The notes: generated by a model not told the origin, from the letters alone. DNA of 64,000 nt from JANMJD01 sp963828405 (GCA_963828405.1 CAWHEG010000031.1:1116001-1180000); one strand, 5' to 3'. Positions 9,171-19,255 are shown, counted from the first letter of the stretch. Numbers and translations: made by a program.

Positions 9171-10275
9171 CGATGTGGGCGGCGGCGGTGATCGCCGGCT
9201 CACTCGCCGCGGGGCCGACGCTCCCCATCCGGTCGAGCCAGAGCCGGGGGTGGCCGATCTCCTCCATCGTCGGCAGGGCGTCGGGGCCCGTCCAGCACCG
9301 GTCGATGACCCGCGGCCCGCCCGCCTGCTCGATCGCCCTGATGAACGAGGCCCCGGCTGCGTACTGGTTCAGCTTCGCCTCGAAACCGATCAGCCGGTAG
9401 ATCATCCGCTGGATCGGATTGCCCCTCCGTCGCCGTTCGCCGAGCACACGTTCGAAGCGTTCGGCCGAAGGGATCAGATCGGCCCCGGCACGGTTCATCA
9501 CGATGTCACCGTGGCCTTCGAGCAACGACATCATCGCCGCGAGCCGGCCGAGCGCCTGGCGTTGCTGCCCGGTTGCCAGCACGGCGGCCAGGCCGCCCTC
9601 GCGGATCCGGCGCCGGGACTCACCGGGAGAACTCACCGCGGCGCGCAGCACGGCGAGCAGGTCGACCCCGTCACGCTGACCGAACAGCTCCTCGATCTGC
9701 TCGAGGAAGTGACCCCGCAGCCAGGGGACGCCGGTGAACTGCGAACGATGGGTGACCTCGTGGATGGCGATCCACAGGCGGAACTCCGCGGCGGGGAAGC
9801 CGTAGCGGTGCTCGAGACCGACGAGGTTGGGGCCGACGACGAAGATCCGGTCGGACTCCTCCTCGTCGGCGATCAGCATGTCGTACTGGCCGATGACCCT
9901 CGAGCTCATCCAGCCGAACATCGCTCCGAGCTCGACGGCGGTGACCCTGGCCCCGGTGGCCAGGCTGAACCGGGCGAGACGGCCCTGCTCGGCGGCGAAC
10001 TTCCTGCGGTGGCGCTCGGTGAATGGGGTCAGCAGCCGACGGAACGAGGCGACGTTGCGGACGGCCCATGTCGCCCGGTCGACGACGATCGCCGTCGCCG
10101 GACCAGCGGGGACCAGCCCCGTCTCGGCGGCGACGAGTTCTTCGGCGGTGGCGACCAGGCGGCCGAACTGCTCGGGCAGGCCCGGATCGCGAAACGGCGG
10201 CAACGTGTGGCGGCGGGCCAGGCGGGCCGCGGTGCGGGCGGCGAGATCCCAGTCGACGGGCTCGATGACGGTCAT
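9163..10275 (-). CDS. Zinc-dependent metalloprotease (DUF2342 family, F420-biosynthesis-associated)
   Basis: 370 residues. A zincin motif H172-E-V-T-H176 lies in LWIAIHEVTHRSQF, with long amphipathic helices on both sides, the pattern of the actinobacterial zincin family annotated as coenzyme-F420-biosynthesis associated. The family is usually found next to tilS in actinobacteria, as here, where the two reading frames overlap. The substrate is unknown. No signal peptide is visible, so it is predicted to be cytoplasmic. Confidence 0.88.
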   Translation of the reverse strand: MTVIEPVDWDLAARTAARLARRHTLPPFRDPGLPEQFGRLVATAEELVAAETGLVPAGPATAIVVDRATWAVRNVASFRRLLTPFTERHRRKFAAEQGRLARFSLATGARVTAVELGAMFGWMSSRVIGQYDMLIADEEESDRIFVVGPNLVGLEHRYGFPAAEFRLWIAIHEVTHRSQFTGVPWLRGHFLEQIEELFGQRDGVDLLAVLRAAVSSPGESRRRIREGGLAAVLATGQQRQALGRLAAMMSLLEGHGDIVMNRAGADLIPSAERFERVLGERRRRGNPIQRMIYRLIGFEAKLNQYAAGASFIRAIEQAGGPRVIDRCWTGPDALPTMEEIGHPRLWLDRMGSVGPAASEPAITAAAHIGA

Positions 10276-10300
10276 CGCACCGATCCCGTGCTGCCGTGCC

Positions 10301-10453
10301 TCAGGACTGCCGACGTGGGCGGCGCGCCGGATACTGGGGGCGGACGACCTTGACGAGGTACCCGGCGATGAGCTGCACGATGGCGCCGACCGTGGCCACC
10401 GTCAGGACGATGCCGATCCACCAGTGCCAGGGTTCCAGACGAGCCAGAAGCAT
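10301..10453 (-). CDS. Small membrane protein, 50 residues
   Basis: Found by reading the gap between two minus-strand genes: ATG 10453 to TGA 10301. The translation starts MLLARLEPWHWWIGIVLTVA, continues as a single hydrophobic helix through about residue 35 and ends in a basic tail (RPQYPARRPRRQS), predicting one membrane span with a positively charged cytoplasmic end. It lies 25 bases upstream of the zincin start in the same direction. No Shine-Dalgarno is obvious. Coding is supported by the clean hydrophobic/basic composition, not by recognition of a family. Confidence 0.55.
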   Translation of the reverse strand: MLLARLEPWHWWIGIVLTVATVGAIVQLIAGYLVKVVRPQYPARRPRRQS

Positions 10454-10483
10454 GGCGGCGAGCCTAGCGGTGGTGGTTGCTGA

Positions 10484-11428
10484 TCAGCCCATCGCAGACG
10501 GCGGCGCGCCGAAGCCGCGCATCATCATCGGCATCGGTCCGGGGCTGTGCAGGTCGAGGGCATGACGCTCACCCTCGATGATCGCCGCCAGCTCCCCCTC
10601 GATCGCCTCGGGTCCGGCGTCACGGTCGACGACACCCTCGGTGATCACCAGGCCGACCCGGGCCACGTGGCCGCCGCCGACGGTGAACCACTCGCCGTTG
10701 ACCGTGCAGCGCTCGTGGGCGAGGAAGAGCACCAACGGGGTGACGAGGCGGGGGTGCAGCCACTCGGCCAGTTCGTCGCTCCACGGCCATGGCCCCATCC
10801 CGCTGCCCGGCCGGGTCTTGGCGTAGGGGGCGATCACGTTGACCCGGATGCCGAGCCTGCGGGCCTCCGACGCCATCGCACGGGTGAGCCCGACGGTGCC
10901 CATCTTGGCCATCCCGTAGGCGCTCGCCCCGGGGACTCCGCCGAACGCGGCACCCGACGAGACGTTGACGATCCGGCCGTAGCCGCGCGACGCCATGATC
11001 TCCCATGCCGGGCGGCCCACGTTGAGCGGACCGCGCAACTGGGTGTCGATCAGGGCGTCGATCGACGCGTCGGGGAGCTGGGCGAATGGTGCCATGCGCA
11101 CCTGCCCGGCGTTGTTGACCAGGATGTCGACGGTGCCGAAGGCCTCGACGGCGGCCGCGACGATCGCCCGACCCCCGGCCGAGGTGCTCACCGAATCGGT
11201 GTTGACGACCGCTTCGCCGCCGGCGCCGACGATCTCGGCGACGACGTCGAGGGCCGGGTTGGTCGGCGGTGCCTCGGCCGAGCCGTCGGAGTCGGAGATG
11301 CCCACCCCGAGGTCGTTGACGACCACCCGTGCCCCGCGGGCGGCCAGTGCCAGGGCGTACTCGCGGCCGAGGTTGCGGCCGGCCCCGGTGACGATCGCCA
11401 CCCGGCCGTCGAAGCGCATCGGTTCCAT
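10484..11428 (-). CDS. SDR family oxidoreductase (HSD17B4/hydroxyacyl-CoA dehydrogenase-like)
   Basis: 314 residues. Classical SDR features in order: TGAGRNLGREYALALA (TGxxxGxG), VVVNDLG for NAD(H) binding, LVNNAG, catalytic Ser in NVSSGAA, and YGMAK (YxxxK). The early insertion after NDLG and the C-terminal extension match the fatty-acid-beta-oxidation type (3R)-hydroxyacyl-CoA dehydrogenases of actinobacteria, so an acyl-CoA or steroid-like substrate is plausible, not shown. ATG 11428 chosen; ATG 11419 is an alternative. The methionine-rich C-terminus (GPMPMMMRGFG) is unusual. Confidence 0.85.
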   Translation of the reverse strand: MEPMRFDGRVAIVTGAGRNLGREYALALAARGARVVVNDLGVGISDSDGSAEAPPTNPALDVVAEIVGAGGEAVVNTDSVSTSAGGRAIVAAAVEAFGTVDILVNNAGQVRMAPFAQLPDASIDALIDTQLRGPLNVGRPAWEIMASRGYGRIVNVSSGAAFGGVPGASAYGMAKMGTVGLTRAMASEARRLGIRVNVIAPYAKTRPGSGMGPWPWSDELAEWLHPRLVTPLVLFLAHERCTVNGEWFTVGGGHVARVGLVITEGVVDRDAGPEAIEGELAAIIEGERHALDLHSPGPMPMMMRGFGAPPSAMG

Positions 11429-11441
11429 CGGCGGAAGGCGC

Positions 11442-11690
11442 TCAGCTCTCCAGCAGATCGTCGGGTTCGAGGCCGAAGCACGACTCGATCTTGGCGAGCA
11501 GCCCGTCCGGGACGGCCTCGCCGCGACACTTGGTGGCGATGACCGCCTTCAGTTCGGCGTGGAAGTCGAAGGCCTGGAGGCAGTCGAGACACCCGTCGAG
11601 GTGCTGGTCGATCGCATGCTTCGCGGTCGGCGGCAGCTCGTGGTCGAGGAACCGTTCGAGTTCTCGGAGTGTCTCGTTGCAGTCGGCCAT
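11442..11690 (-). CDS. rsrA: Zinc-binding anti-sigma factor, RsrA type
   Basis: 82 residues with the ZAS signature H30-x3-C34-x2-C37 (HLDGCLDC) and an N-terminal Cys4. In the RsrA family these ligands hold zinc; under thiol oxidation a disulfide forms, zinc leaves and the cognate sigma factor is released. The gene follows the ECF sigma gene by 31 bases on the same strand, the standard sigR-rsrA arrangement. Cytoplasmic, no membrane segment. Confidence 0.9.
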   Translation of the reverse strand: MADCNETLRELERFLDHELPPTAKHAIDQHLDGCLDCLQAFDFHAELKAVIATKCRGEAVPDGLLAKIESCFGLEPDDLLES

Positions 11691-11721
11691 CTGGAACGCC
11701 TCGGTCAGTCGGGATTGCGGT

Positions 11722-12303
<582 letters not shown>

Positions 12304-12333
12304 CGGCGGCGACGCTAGCTGAGCCCGGCGCGA

Positions 12334-12945
12334 TTACGAAGCGGGTGCCCGGGCCGGACCGGCCGCGGCCACGGCCAGCGCCATGAACTGCTGGCCGATG
12401 GCGAAGGCCTCGGTCGAGCTGCTCGACGGGTCGACGACCGCGCCGAGGATGACGCCGTTGACGAGGCCGATCATCAGCCGGGCCATCACCGCCGGGTCCG
12501 CCCACGGCGGGATCGCCCCGGTGGACTGGTGCCGGGCGATCTCGACGGCGATCGACGCGGTGACCTGGTCGAACAGCGAGCGGACCTCGTCACCGACCCG
12601 CTCGTCGCGACCGGCGAGCGAGAGGCACTCGACGTATGCCGGGAGATCGGCTCGGTGCGCCGAGAACAGTGCACCGAGCCGGGCGACCGAGCGGGCCAGC
12701 TTGTCGGCGGGGGAGCGCTCCTCGGCCAACTCGTCGAGCACCGGGGCGATGAGCTCGCGCACGTGGGCGATCAGCGCCGCGGTGACCAGGGCATCCTTGG
12801 AGCCGAAGTAGTACGTGATCGAGGCCAGGTTCTCACCGGCCGCACCGGTGATCGCCCGCGACGTCGCCCCGGCTACGCCGTGCTCGGCGATCACCTGTCG
12901 GGTCGCCGTCACGAGACGGTCCCGGGCGGTCTCCGGGGAACTCAT
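12334..12945 (-). CDS. TetR family transcriptional regulator
   Basis: 203 residues from ATG 12945. N-terminal helix-turn-helix: ARDRLVTATRQVIAEHGVAGATSRAITGAAGENLASITYYFGSKDAL, with the TetR hallmark ITYYFGSKDALV. The C-terminal helices (residues 60-200) are the ligand-binding part, with no recognisable ligand. The start codon lies in a perfect 14-bp palindrome, a strong autoregulation signal, and the gene is divergent from the ABC exporter, which it probably represses. The frame remains open far upstream, but that is antisense shadow over the exporter. Confidence 0.9.
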   Translation of the reverse strand: MSSPETARDRLVTATRQVIAEHGVAGATSRAITGAAGENLASITYYFGSKDALVTAALIAHVRELIAPVLDELAEERSPADKLARSVARLGALFSAHRADLPAYVECLSLAGRDERVGDEVRSLFDQVTASIAVEIARHQSTGAIPPWADPAVMARLMIGLVNGVILGAVVDPSSSSTEAFAIGQQFMALAVAAAGPARAPAS

Positions 12946-12956
12946 ACGATCGTATG
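12943..12956. promoter_or_regulatory. Palindromic operator candidate for the TetR regulator
   Basis: CATACGATCGTATG is a perfect 14-bp palindrome covering the TetR start codon and the space before the divergent ABC exporter. Its symmetry and place fit a TetR dimer site controlling both directions; binding is inferred. Confidence 0.7.
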
Positions 12957-13053
12957 CTAGGGGGCAGCGGAACCCGGGGGGTCGTCGGACGGTAGCGGTG
13001 GTGCGGAACGATGGCACACCGGTGTGCTTCGATGGTGCCCGGAGAGGGGAAAG

Positions 13054-14880
13054 ATGTTCCGACGGTTCGCGGCGCGACAGGAGTGGCAGTTCTTCCGCGA
13101 GCTGCATGCCGCCTCGCCGGCGTACGCCACCGCCTGGTGGCTGCTCATCCTGCTGCGCGGTGTGGCGCCGGCGATCGTCTCGGTCGCCTTCGGCTGGCTG
13201 GTCGGGGCGATCACCCGCCACGATCCGCTCGGCCCGCCGCTGGTGCTCATCGGGGCGGCGTTCGGCGTATCGCTCGTCGTCCACCCGCTCCACCAGATGG
13301 TCGGCAGCAACCTCGGCAGCCGGATGGCCAACCACCTGTTCGACCGGCTGATCGGGGTGACCGTCGCCCCGGCCGGCATCGCCCATCTCGAACGACCCGG
13401 GCTGGCCAACGACCTGGCGATGGCCCGCGACTTCGACCTCGGGATGATGGGCCCGCCGCTGGCCATCTCGATGGACTTCATCGCCGGCGGCCTGTGCGAT
13501 CTGGTGATCGGGATCGCTGCGGCGACGCTGCTCTTCGGCTTCCACTGGTGGGCGCCTCCCGTGCTCGCCGGGGCATGGCTGTCGACGCACTGGCTGCTGC
13601 GCGAGAGCGGCGTCTGGAAGGACCGCAACACCGATGCGGTGCGTACGGCACAGCGCCATGCCGACTACGCCTACCGTCTCGCCGTCGACGCCGCGCCCGC
13701 CAAGGAGTTGCGCTTCTTCGGTCTGGCCGGCTGGGTGACCGACCGCTTCGTCACCACCCGCACCCAGCTCTACGACCTCCAGTACCAGGCGACCCGGCTC
13801 CGGGAGCGGTCGGTCGTCGTCTGCCTGGGGGTCGTCGCCGCGGCCAACGTGGCGGTGTTCTGGGTGCTGGCCGGCGAAGCGGACCGCGGCGCGTTGTCCA
13901 CGGATCGGGTGGTGCTGTACGTGCAGGCGGCCATCGGCGTGTCGATGGTCGCCTTCGGCGGGCTCAACTGGGCGCTCGACGGCGCCTGCGCCCCGGTCGC
14001 CGCACTCAACCGACTGGAGTCGGCCGTTGTCTCGGCAGCCGACCTGCGCCCGGGTGCCGGCATCGTGCTCCCCCCGGCCCACGCCGGCCGGGAGATCCGC
14101 TTCCGCGATGTCGGCTTCTCCTACGAGGCCGAGGGGCGCCCGGTCCTCGCCGGGTTCGATCTCACCGTTGCGGCCGGCACCTCGCTGGCCATCGTCGGCC
14201 AGAACGGCGCCGGCAAGACCACGCTGGCCAAGCTGCTCTGCCGGCTCTACGACCCCGTATCGGGGGTCATCGAGGTCGACGGGGTGGCGCTCACCGACCT
14301 CGACCCCGCCCGCTGGCGGTCGGAGGTGGCGGCGGTCTTCCAGGACTTCATCCGCTTCGAGCTGCCCCTGCGCACCAACGTCGCCCCCGGCGGAGCGCCC
14401 GACGAGGTGATCCGCGCCGCCCTCGCCGACGCCGGCGGCGCCGAACTGGCCGACGGCGACCTCGACACGATCCTCTCCAAGGGCTACCCGGGGGGCACCG
14501 ATCTGTCCGGCGGGCAGTGGCAACGGGTGGCCCTGGCCCGCGCCCTGTGCGCCGTGCGGCTCGGAGCGGGGCTCGTGCTGCTCGACGAGCCGACCGCCCA
14601 ACTCGACGTACGCGGCGAGTCCGAGATCTTCGAGCGGGTGCTGTCGGCCACCAGGGCATGCACGACGATCCTGATCTCGCACCGGTTCTCGACCGTCCGC
14701 CTGGCCGATCGGATCTGCGTGATCGAAGACGGCCGGGTCATCGAGCTCGGCTCCCATGACGAGTTGATCGCCCTGGGCGGCCGCTACCACACGATGTTCG
14801 AACTCCAGGCGGCGCGCTTCGCCGACGCCGTGGCGGAGTTCGACGAATCGGGCAACGAGGTCGTCCATGAGCGGCTCTGA
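13054..14880 (+). CDS. ABC exporter half-transporter, membrane plus ATPase domains (first subunit)
   Basis: 608 residues from ATG 13054, with GGAGAGGGG just upstream. About residues 20-330 are a six-helix transmembrane domain; the C-terminal part is a nucleotide-binding domain with Walker A GQNGAGKTT, signature LSGGQWQR, Walker B GLVLLDEPTAQLD and switch His in LISHRFSTVRLAD. The LSGGQWQ form is typical of exporters related to lanthipeptide-type transporters, but no precursor peptide or modification gene is nearby. It overlaps the next half-transporter gene by 14 bases, so the two probably form a heterodimer. The divergent TetR gene likely controls it. Confidence 0.88.
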   Translation: MFRRFAARQEWQFFRELHAASPAYATAWWLLILLRGVAPAIVSVAFGWLVGAITRHDPLGPPLVLIGAAFGVSLVVHPLHQMVGSNLGSRMANHLFDRLIGVTVAPAGIAHLERPGLANDLAMARDFDLGMMGPPLAISMDFIAGGLCDLVIGIAAATLLFGFHWWAPPVLAGAWLSTHWLLRESGVWKDRNTDAVRTAQRHADYAYRLAVDAAPAKELRFFGLAGWVTDRFVTTRTQLYDLQYQATRLRERSVVVCLGVVAAANVAVFWVLAGEADRGALSTDRVVLYVQAAIGVSMVAFGGLNWALDGACAPVAALNRLESAVVSAADLRPGAGIVLPPAHAGREIRFRDVGFSYEAEGRPVLAGFDLTVAAGTSLAIVGQNGAGKTTLAKLLCRLYDPVSGVIEVDGVALTDLDPARWRSEVAAVFQDFIRFELPLRTNVAPGGAPDEVIRAALADAGGAELADGDLDTILSKGYPGGTDLSGGQWQRVALARALCAVRLGAGLVLLDEPTAQLDVRGESEIFERVLSATRACTTILISHRFSTVRLADRICVIEDGRVIELGSHDELIALGGRYHTMFELQAARFADAVAEFDESGNEVVHERL

Positions 14881-16691
14881 CGGTCACGCCGATCGCGGCG
14901 ACCTCCCCCCGGCATTCCGGTCGCTGTGGCGTACGTTCCGTCTCGGCTACCGCGCCGAGCCCCGGCTGCTCGCCCTGTCGCTCGGGCTCGCACTGCTGAT
15001 GATGCTGCCCGACGCGCTGCTGGCGCTGTGGTTGAAGTTCCTGGTCGACGGCCTCCAGCGGGCTGCGGGCTCCGACGGTCGACGCCGGCTGGTGCTGGTC
15101 GCCGCCGTCGGCCTGGCCCTGTCGCTCACCGCCACGTGGTACCTGGGGGTGTTGTCCACCCGCGTGCAGCGACGCTTCCGTGATCGGATCGCCATCGCCC
15201 TCGAGTCCCACGTCGCCCGCCTCCAGGCGTCCGTCCCGACCATCGAGCACCACGAGCGTCCCGAGTACCTCGACCGCCTGGCGATGCTCCGCGACCAGGT
15301 GTTCGCCCTCGACCACATGTTCATGTCGCTGTTCTCCACCCTCGGATGGTTGTTCCGGCTGGTGATCACCGCCGCGTTGCTCGCCTCGATCCATCCCTTG
15401 CTCGTCCTGCTGCTCGTCGCCGCCTTGCCCGCCTTCTACACGTCCACCTGGCGGCCCGGGGTCGAGCGTCGCGTCGAGGAGTCGGTGATCGGTCAACACG
15501 CGCCTGGCCCGCCACCTGTTCGTGCTCGGGACCACCGCTCCGCCGGGCAAGGAGGTCCGGGTCACCGGGACCGGGCCGTGGCTGGTCGCCGAGCGCCGGC
15601 GAGCTTGGGAGGCGTGGTACCGACCCGTCGCCCAGGTCCGCTGGGCGACGGCCTGGTGGCACACCCTGGTCTGGGCCGTGTTCGCCGCCGCCTATGTCGG
15701 GGCGATCAGCTTCGTCGCCGTCGGTCTCGACCGCAGCCTCGGGGCCGTCGTGCTCGTCGTCGCCGCCGGAACGCGCCTGGCCACCTACATCGGGGCCACT
15801 GCCGGTGAACTGGGCTTCCTGCGCGGGTTCTGGCTCGACTCGTCACGCCGACTCACCTGGCTGGAGGACTACGCCGCTGGCGTCCAGCCGGTGACCGTCG
15901 GCTCGGCTCCCGACTCGGTGCGCGAGGCGATCCGCTTCGAGCACGTGTCGTTCAGCTATCCGGGCACCGATCGCCTGGTGCTCGATGATGTCGACCTGGC
16001 GCTCCCGGCCGGGTCGGTCGTGGCGATCGTCGGTGAGAACGGCGCGGGCAAGTCGACGTTGGTCAAGCTCATCGCCGGGATGTACGCGCCGACCGCGGGG
16101 CGGATCACGGTCGACGGCATCGACATCGCCACCATCCCCGTCGACGAGTGGCGCAGCCGTCTGGCCGGCGCGTTCCAGGACTTCTTCCGCTTCGAGCTGC
16201 ACGCCCAGCAGACCGTCGGTCTCGGCGACCTGCCCAGGCTCGACGAACGCCCGGCGGCCGAGGCGGCCGTCGATCGGGCCGGGGCCCACGACGTGGTCCA
16301 TCGACTCGCCCACGGCCTCGACACCCAGCTCGGCCCGACATGGGACGAGGGCGCCGAGGTCAGCTTCGGGCAGTGGCAGAAGCTCGCACTCGCCCGTGGG
16401 TTCATGCGCGACGCCCCGCTCGTGCTGATCCTCGACGAGCCGACCGCCGCCCTCGACGCCGAGACCGAACACGCCCTGTTCGAGCGCTTCGCCGAGGCGT
16501 CCCGGGCCCACACCGACTCGGGCAGGGTGACGGTGCTCGTCTCCCACCGGTTCTCGACGGTGCGGATGGCCGACCTGATCGTCGTGATGGACGGCGCCCG
16601 GGTCGCCGAGTTCGGGACCCACGAGGACCTGATGGCCCGCGCCGGCCATTACTCGGAGCTGTTCAACATTCAGGCCGCCGCCTACGGCTGA
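14867..16691 (+). CDS. ABC exporter half-transporter (second subunit), interrupted by a one-base frameshift
   Basis: The N-terminal membrane domain reads in one frame to about 15490; the rest, from VNTRLARHLFVLGTTAPPG on, reads in another frame to 16691. Total 1825 bases, one over a multiple of three, so one surplus base near 15480-15520 explains the break; the restored protein has about 607 residues. The nucleotide-binding domain has Walker A GENGAGKST, Walker B LVLILDEPTAALD and LVSHRFSTVRMAD. The signature motif is VSFGQWQ instead of LSGGQ, which would make one ATP site degenerate, a known feature of asymmetric heterodimeric exporters. Partner of the preceding gene. Confidence 0.85.
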
Positions 16692-16742
16692 ACGGGCCGG
16701 CCCGCTCCGTACCCGTCGCGGGCGCCTCCCTAAGGTGGGTCG

Positions 16743-17462
16743 ATGTCCGACGCCGAGCCCCGCCTGGCCACGCCGCTCGAGGCGTTGCAGGTGCTCGCCC
16801 GCCAGGAGGTGGCCGTCCACGACGGCCTGGTGCATGCCGAGCTGTTCACGCTGCGCGGGCTGCTCACCCTGCTCTGGCACCGGCCCGCCGATCCGTCGGC
16901 AGCGCTCCCCGTCGCCGTCGTCGCCTGCGGTGGGGCGATGGGTGGGCTGCTCGGACCAGGAGAGGGCCTCTACCACCAACTCGGTGAGGCCCTCGCCGGC
17001 GTCGGCGTGGCGATGCTCCGGGTCGGCTACCGCCGCCCGAACGACCTCGAGGCGTGCTGTCTCGACGTGGCGGCGGCCGTGCAACTGGCGGTGGGCACCG
17101 GCGTCGAACGCGTCGTCGTGATCGGCCACAGCTTCGGCGGCGCCGTCGCCGTGAGGGTCGCCGTGATCCTCGACGACATCGTCTGCGGCGTGGCCACGTT
17201 CGCCACCCAGTCAGCCGGGTGCGAGGTGGCCGGAGGGCTGGGCGGTCGGCCACTGCTGCTGTTCCACGGTGAACACGACGAGATCCTGCCGCTCCAGGCC
17301 AGCGAAGTCGTGCTGGCCATCGCCGGCGTGGGCGAGCTGGTGGCCCTCGACGACGGCCATCTGCTCGGCCGCAGCGGACCCGCGATCTGGGAACGCCTGG
17401 CCCCCTGGCTGCCGGCCGCCCTCGGAGCAGATTTCGCCATCGGCGCATACCGCGCTGACTGA
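16743..17462 (+). CDS. Alpha/beta hydrolase
   Basis: 239 residues, ATG 16743 with AAGGTGGG upstream. Alpha/beta-hydrolase core with nucleophile GHSFGG, acid HGEHDEILPL and His in LDDGHLLG, so the triad is complete. Lacks a signal peptide. The lid is very short, resembling small esterases/dienelactone-hydrolase-like proteins; substrate unknown. The N-terminal 50 residues (PLEALQVLARQEVAVHDGLVHAELFTLRG) are not part of the usual core. Confidence 0.78.
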   Translation: MSDAEPRLATPLEALQVLARQEVAVHDGLVHAELFTLRGLLTLLWHRPADPSAALPVAVVACGGAMGGLLGPGEGLYHQLGEALAGVGVAMLRVGYRRPNDLEACCLDVAAAVQLAVGTGVERVVVIGHSFGGAVAVRVAVILDDIVCGVATFATQSAGCEVAGGLGGRPLLLFHGEHDEILPLQASEVVLAIAGVGELVALDDGHLLGRSGPAIWERLAPWLPAALGADFAIGAYRAD

Positions 17463-17493
17463 GCGAGGTTCCCGCGCCGTATAGCTTCGGTAC

Positions 17494-18114
17494 GTGGCAC
17501 TCCCCTCCGATTCCCGGTTCCGTGTACACCATGCCCTGCGGATCAAGGGCTTCGTCAAGCTCGAGCCGCTGGCCGAGCTTGCCGGCATCCCGGTGATCGA
17601 GGCAGAACTCCTGCTGAAGCAGCTCGAGGGCGATGGGTTCGCCGCGTTCAGGGAGGCGCGGGAGTTGTGGCAGCTGACCAAGGACGGGCGCGAAGCGCAT
17701 CGGGTCGCCCTCGAGGAGGACGCCGGCAGGCCCGGTTTCCGTGAGGGCCTGGCCCGGTCGTATCCCCGGTTCCTCGAGTTCAACGAGAAGTTCAAGGCCC
17801 TCTGCGGCGACTGGCAGCTGCGCGACGGGGTGCCGAACGATCACTCCGATGACGCCTACGACGCGGCCGTCGTCCTCCGGCTCGGGGAGATCGACGACCA
17901 CGTCCGTCCGCTGTGCACGGAGATGGGCGAGGTAGCGGAGCGTTTCGCCGGCTACGCCCCACGCCTGTTGGACTGCCGCGGTCGACTGGAGGCCGGTGAC
18001 GGCAAGATGCTCACGGGCGTGATGTGCGGCTCGTACCACGACGTGTGGATGGAGCTCCATGAAGACCTGATCCTCAGCCAGAGCATCGATCGGGCAGCCG
18101 AAGGCTCGTTCTGA
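17494..18114 (+). CDS. Uncharacterised protein with N-terminal winged-helix-like region
   Basis: 206 residues from GTG 17494. Not confidently recognised. Residues 8-70 (RVHHALRIKGFVKLEPLAELAGIPVIEAELLLKQLEGDGFA...LWQLTKDGREAH) read like a winged helix: a helix-turn-helix that scores a substrate or state followed by a wing ending in LTKDGR. The acidic C-terminal half contains RSYPRFLEFNEKFKALCGDWQLRDG and looks globular and helical. No cysteine clusters and no membrane segment. It follows the hydrolase by 31 bases and could be co-transcribed; a regulator or adaptor role is only a guess. Confidence 0.6.
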   Translation: MALPSDSRFRVHHALRIKGFVKLEPLAELAGIPVIEAELLLKQLEGDGFAAFREARELWQLTKDGREAHRVALEEDAGRPGFREGLARSYPRFLEFNEKFKALCGDWQLRDGVPNDHSDDAYDAAVVLRLGEIDDHVRPLCTEMGEVAERFAGYAPRLLDCRGRLEAGDGKMLTGVMCGSYHDVWMELHEDLILSQSIDRAAEGSF

Positions 18115-18151
18115 AGCCCTCGATGCCACGGGCCAGCCGCGACAACGTGCG

Positions 18152-19255
18152 CTAGAGCGTGATGGTCTCGCTCGACTCGGTGAACTGACGCAGCGCCTCG
18201 GGGATCGGGTCGCGGCCGATGCCCGGTCCCGTCGGCACGGCGACGTGACCCTCGTCGAGCACGAAGGGCTCCGTCACGTCGCGGTGGTAGTAGCGCGCCG
18301 AGGCCGAGGTGTCGCCCGGCAGGGTGAACCCGGGCAGGGCGGCGAGGGCGACGTTGGCGGCCCGCCCGATACCGGTCTCGAGCATGCCGCCGCACCACAC
18401 GGCGATCCCGCTGGCCACACACAGATCGTGGATGCGCACGGCTTCGAGGTAGCCGCCCACCCGGCCCGGCTTGATGTTGACGACGCGGCAGGCGTCCTGG
18501 GCGATCGCCTGGGCGGCGACACGCGCCGACACGATCGACTCGTCGAGGCAGATCGGCGTACGGATCAGCCGGGCCAGCCGGGCGTGGCCGGCGATGTCGT
18601 CCTCGGGCAGCGGCTGTTCGTTGAGCAGCAGGTCGAACTCGTCGAGCCGGGCGAGCTGAGCAGCGTCGGCCAGGGTGTAGGCCTGGTTGGCGTCGACCTG
18701 GAGGAGCAGGTCGACACCGAACCGCTGGCGCACGGCGCGCACCGGCGCCACGTCCCAACCGGGCTCGATCTTCAGCTTGACGCGCAGGTAGCCGTCGGCG
18801 AGGTAACCCTCGACGATGCCGAGGAGCTCGGGGATCGAGTCCTGGATGCCCACCGATACACCGGCAGGGACACGGCTCCTCACCGCGCCGAGCCGGTCGG
18901 CCAGCGATTGACCGTGGAGGCGGCACTCGGCGTCCAGCACCGCCGCCTCGAGGCCGCCCTTGGCCATCCAGTGCCCGCGCACCGGCGCGAGGTGGTGGGC
19001 GACGGTCGACGCCACGACCCGGTCCTTGGTCAGCCGGGGAAGGAGGAAGCGCCGGACGACCTCCTGCGCGCCGTCGACGTACTCCGACGAGTACAACGGC
19101 TCGGAGTCGGCGACGCACTCGCCCCACCCCTCGGTGTCGGGCCCGATGACGTGGACGAGCAGCACATCCCGCCTGGTATCGGTGCCGAACGACGTGCGGA
19201 ACGGCGAGACGAGGGGCAGCTTCAGCCGATGCAGTTCGACGTGGGTGAGCTTCAC
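18152..19255 (-). CDS. Enolase superfamily, N-acylamino acid racemase / o-succinylbenzoate synthase type
   Basis: 367 residues from GTG 19255. The active-site set of the OSBS/NSAR group is present at the expected spacing: Lys160-x-Lys162 (RVKLKIEPGWD), metal ligands Asp188 (QVDANQ), Glu213 (LNEQP) and Asp238 (CLDES), and Lys262 (NIKPGRVGGY). These catalyse either racemisation of N-succinyl/N-acyl amino acids or menaquinone-pathway dehydration. The start overlaps the stop of the GNAT gene (GTGA). Pairing with this GNAT family is known from D- to L-amino-acid conversion through N-succinyl intermediates, which favours NSAR here. Being last in a protocatechuate operon is unusual; a muconate-cycloisomerase-like role cannot be excluded. 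Confidence 0.85.
   Translation of the reverse strand: MKLTHVELHRLKLPLVSPFRTSFGTDTRRDVLLVHVIGPDTEGWGECVADSEPLYSSEYVDGAQEVVRRFLLPRLTKDRVVASTVAHHLAPVRGHWMAKGGLEAAVLDAECRLHGQSLADRLGAVRSRVPAGVSVGIQDSIPELLGIVEGYLADGYLRVKLKIEPGWDVAPVRAVRQRFGVDLLLQVDANQAYTLADAAQLARLDEFDLLLNEQPLPEDDIAGHARLARLIRTPICLDESIVSARVAAQAIAQDACRVVNIKPGRVGGYLEAVRIHDLCVASGIAVWCGGMLETGIGRAANVALAALPGFTLPGDTSASARYYHRDVTEPFVLDEGHVAVPTGPGIGRDPIPEALRQFTESSETITL

Noticed and set aside
12946..14868. Upstream extension of the TetR frame
   Set aside because: The extra residues lie antisense to the ABC exporter and the TetR domain starts naturally at ATG 12945.
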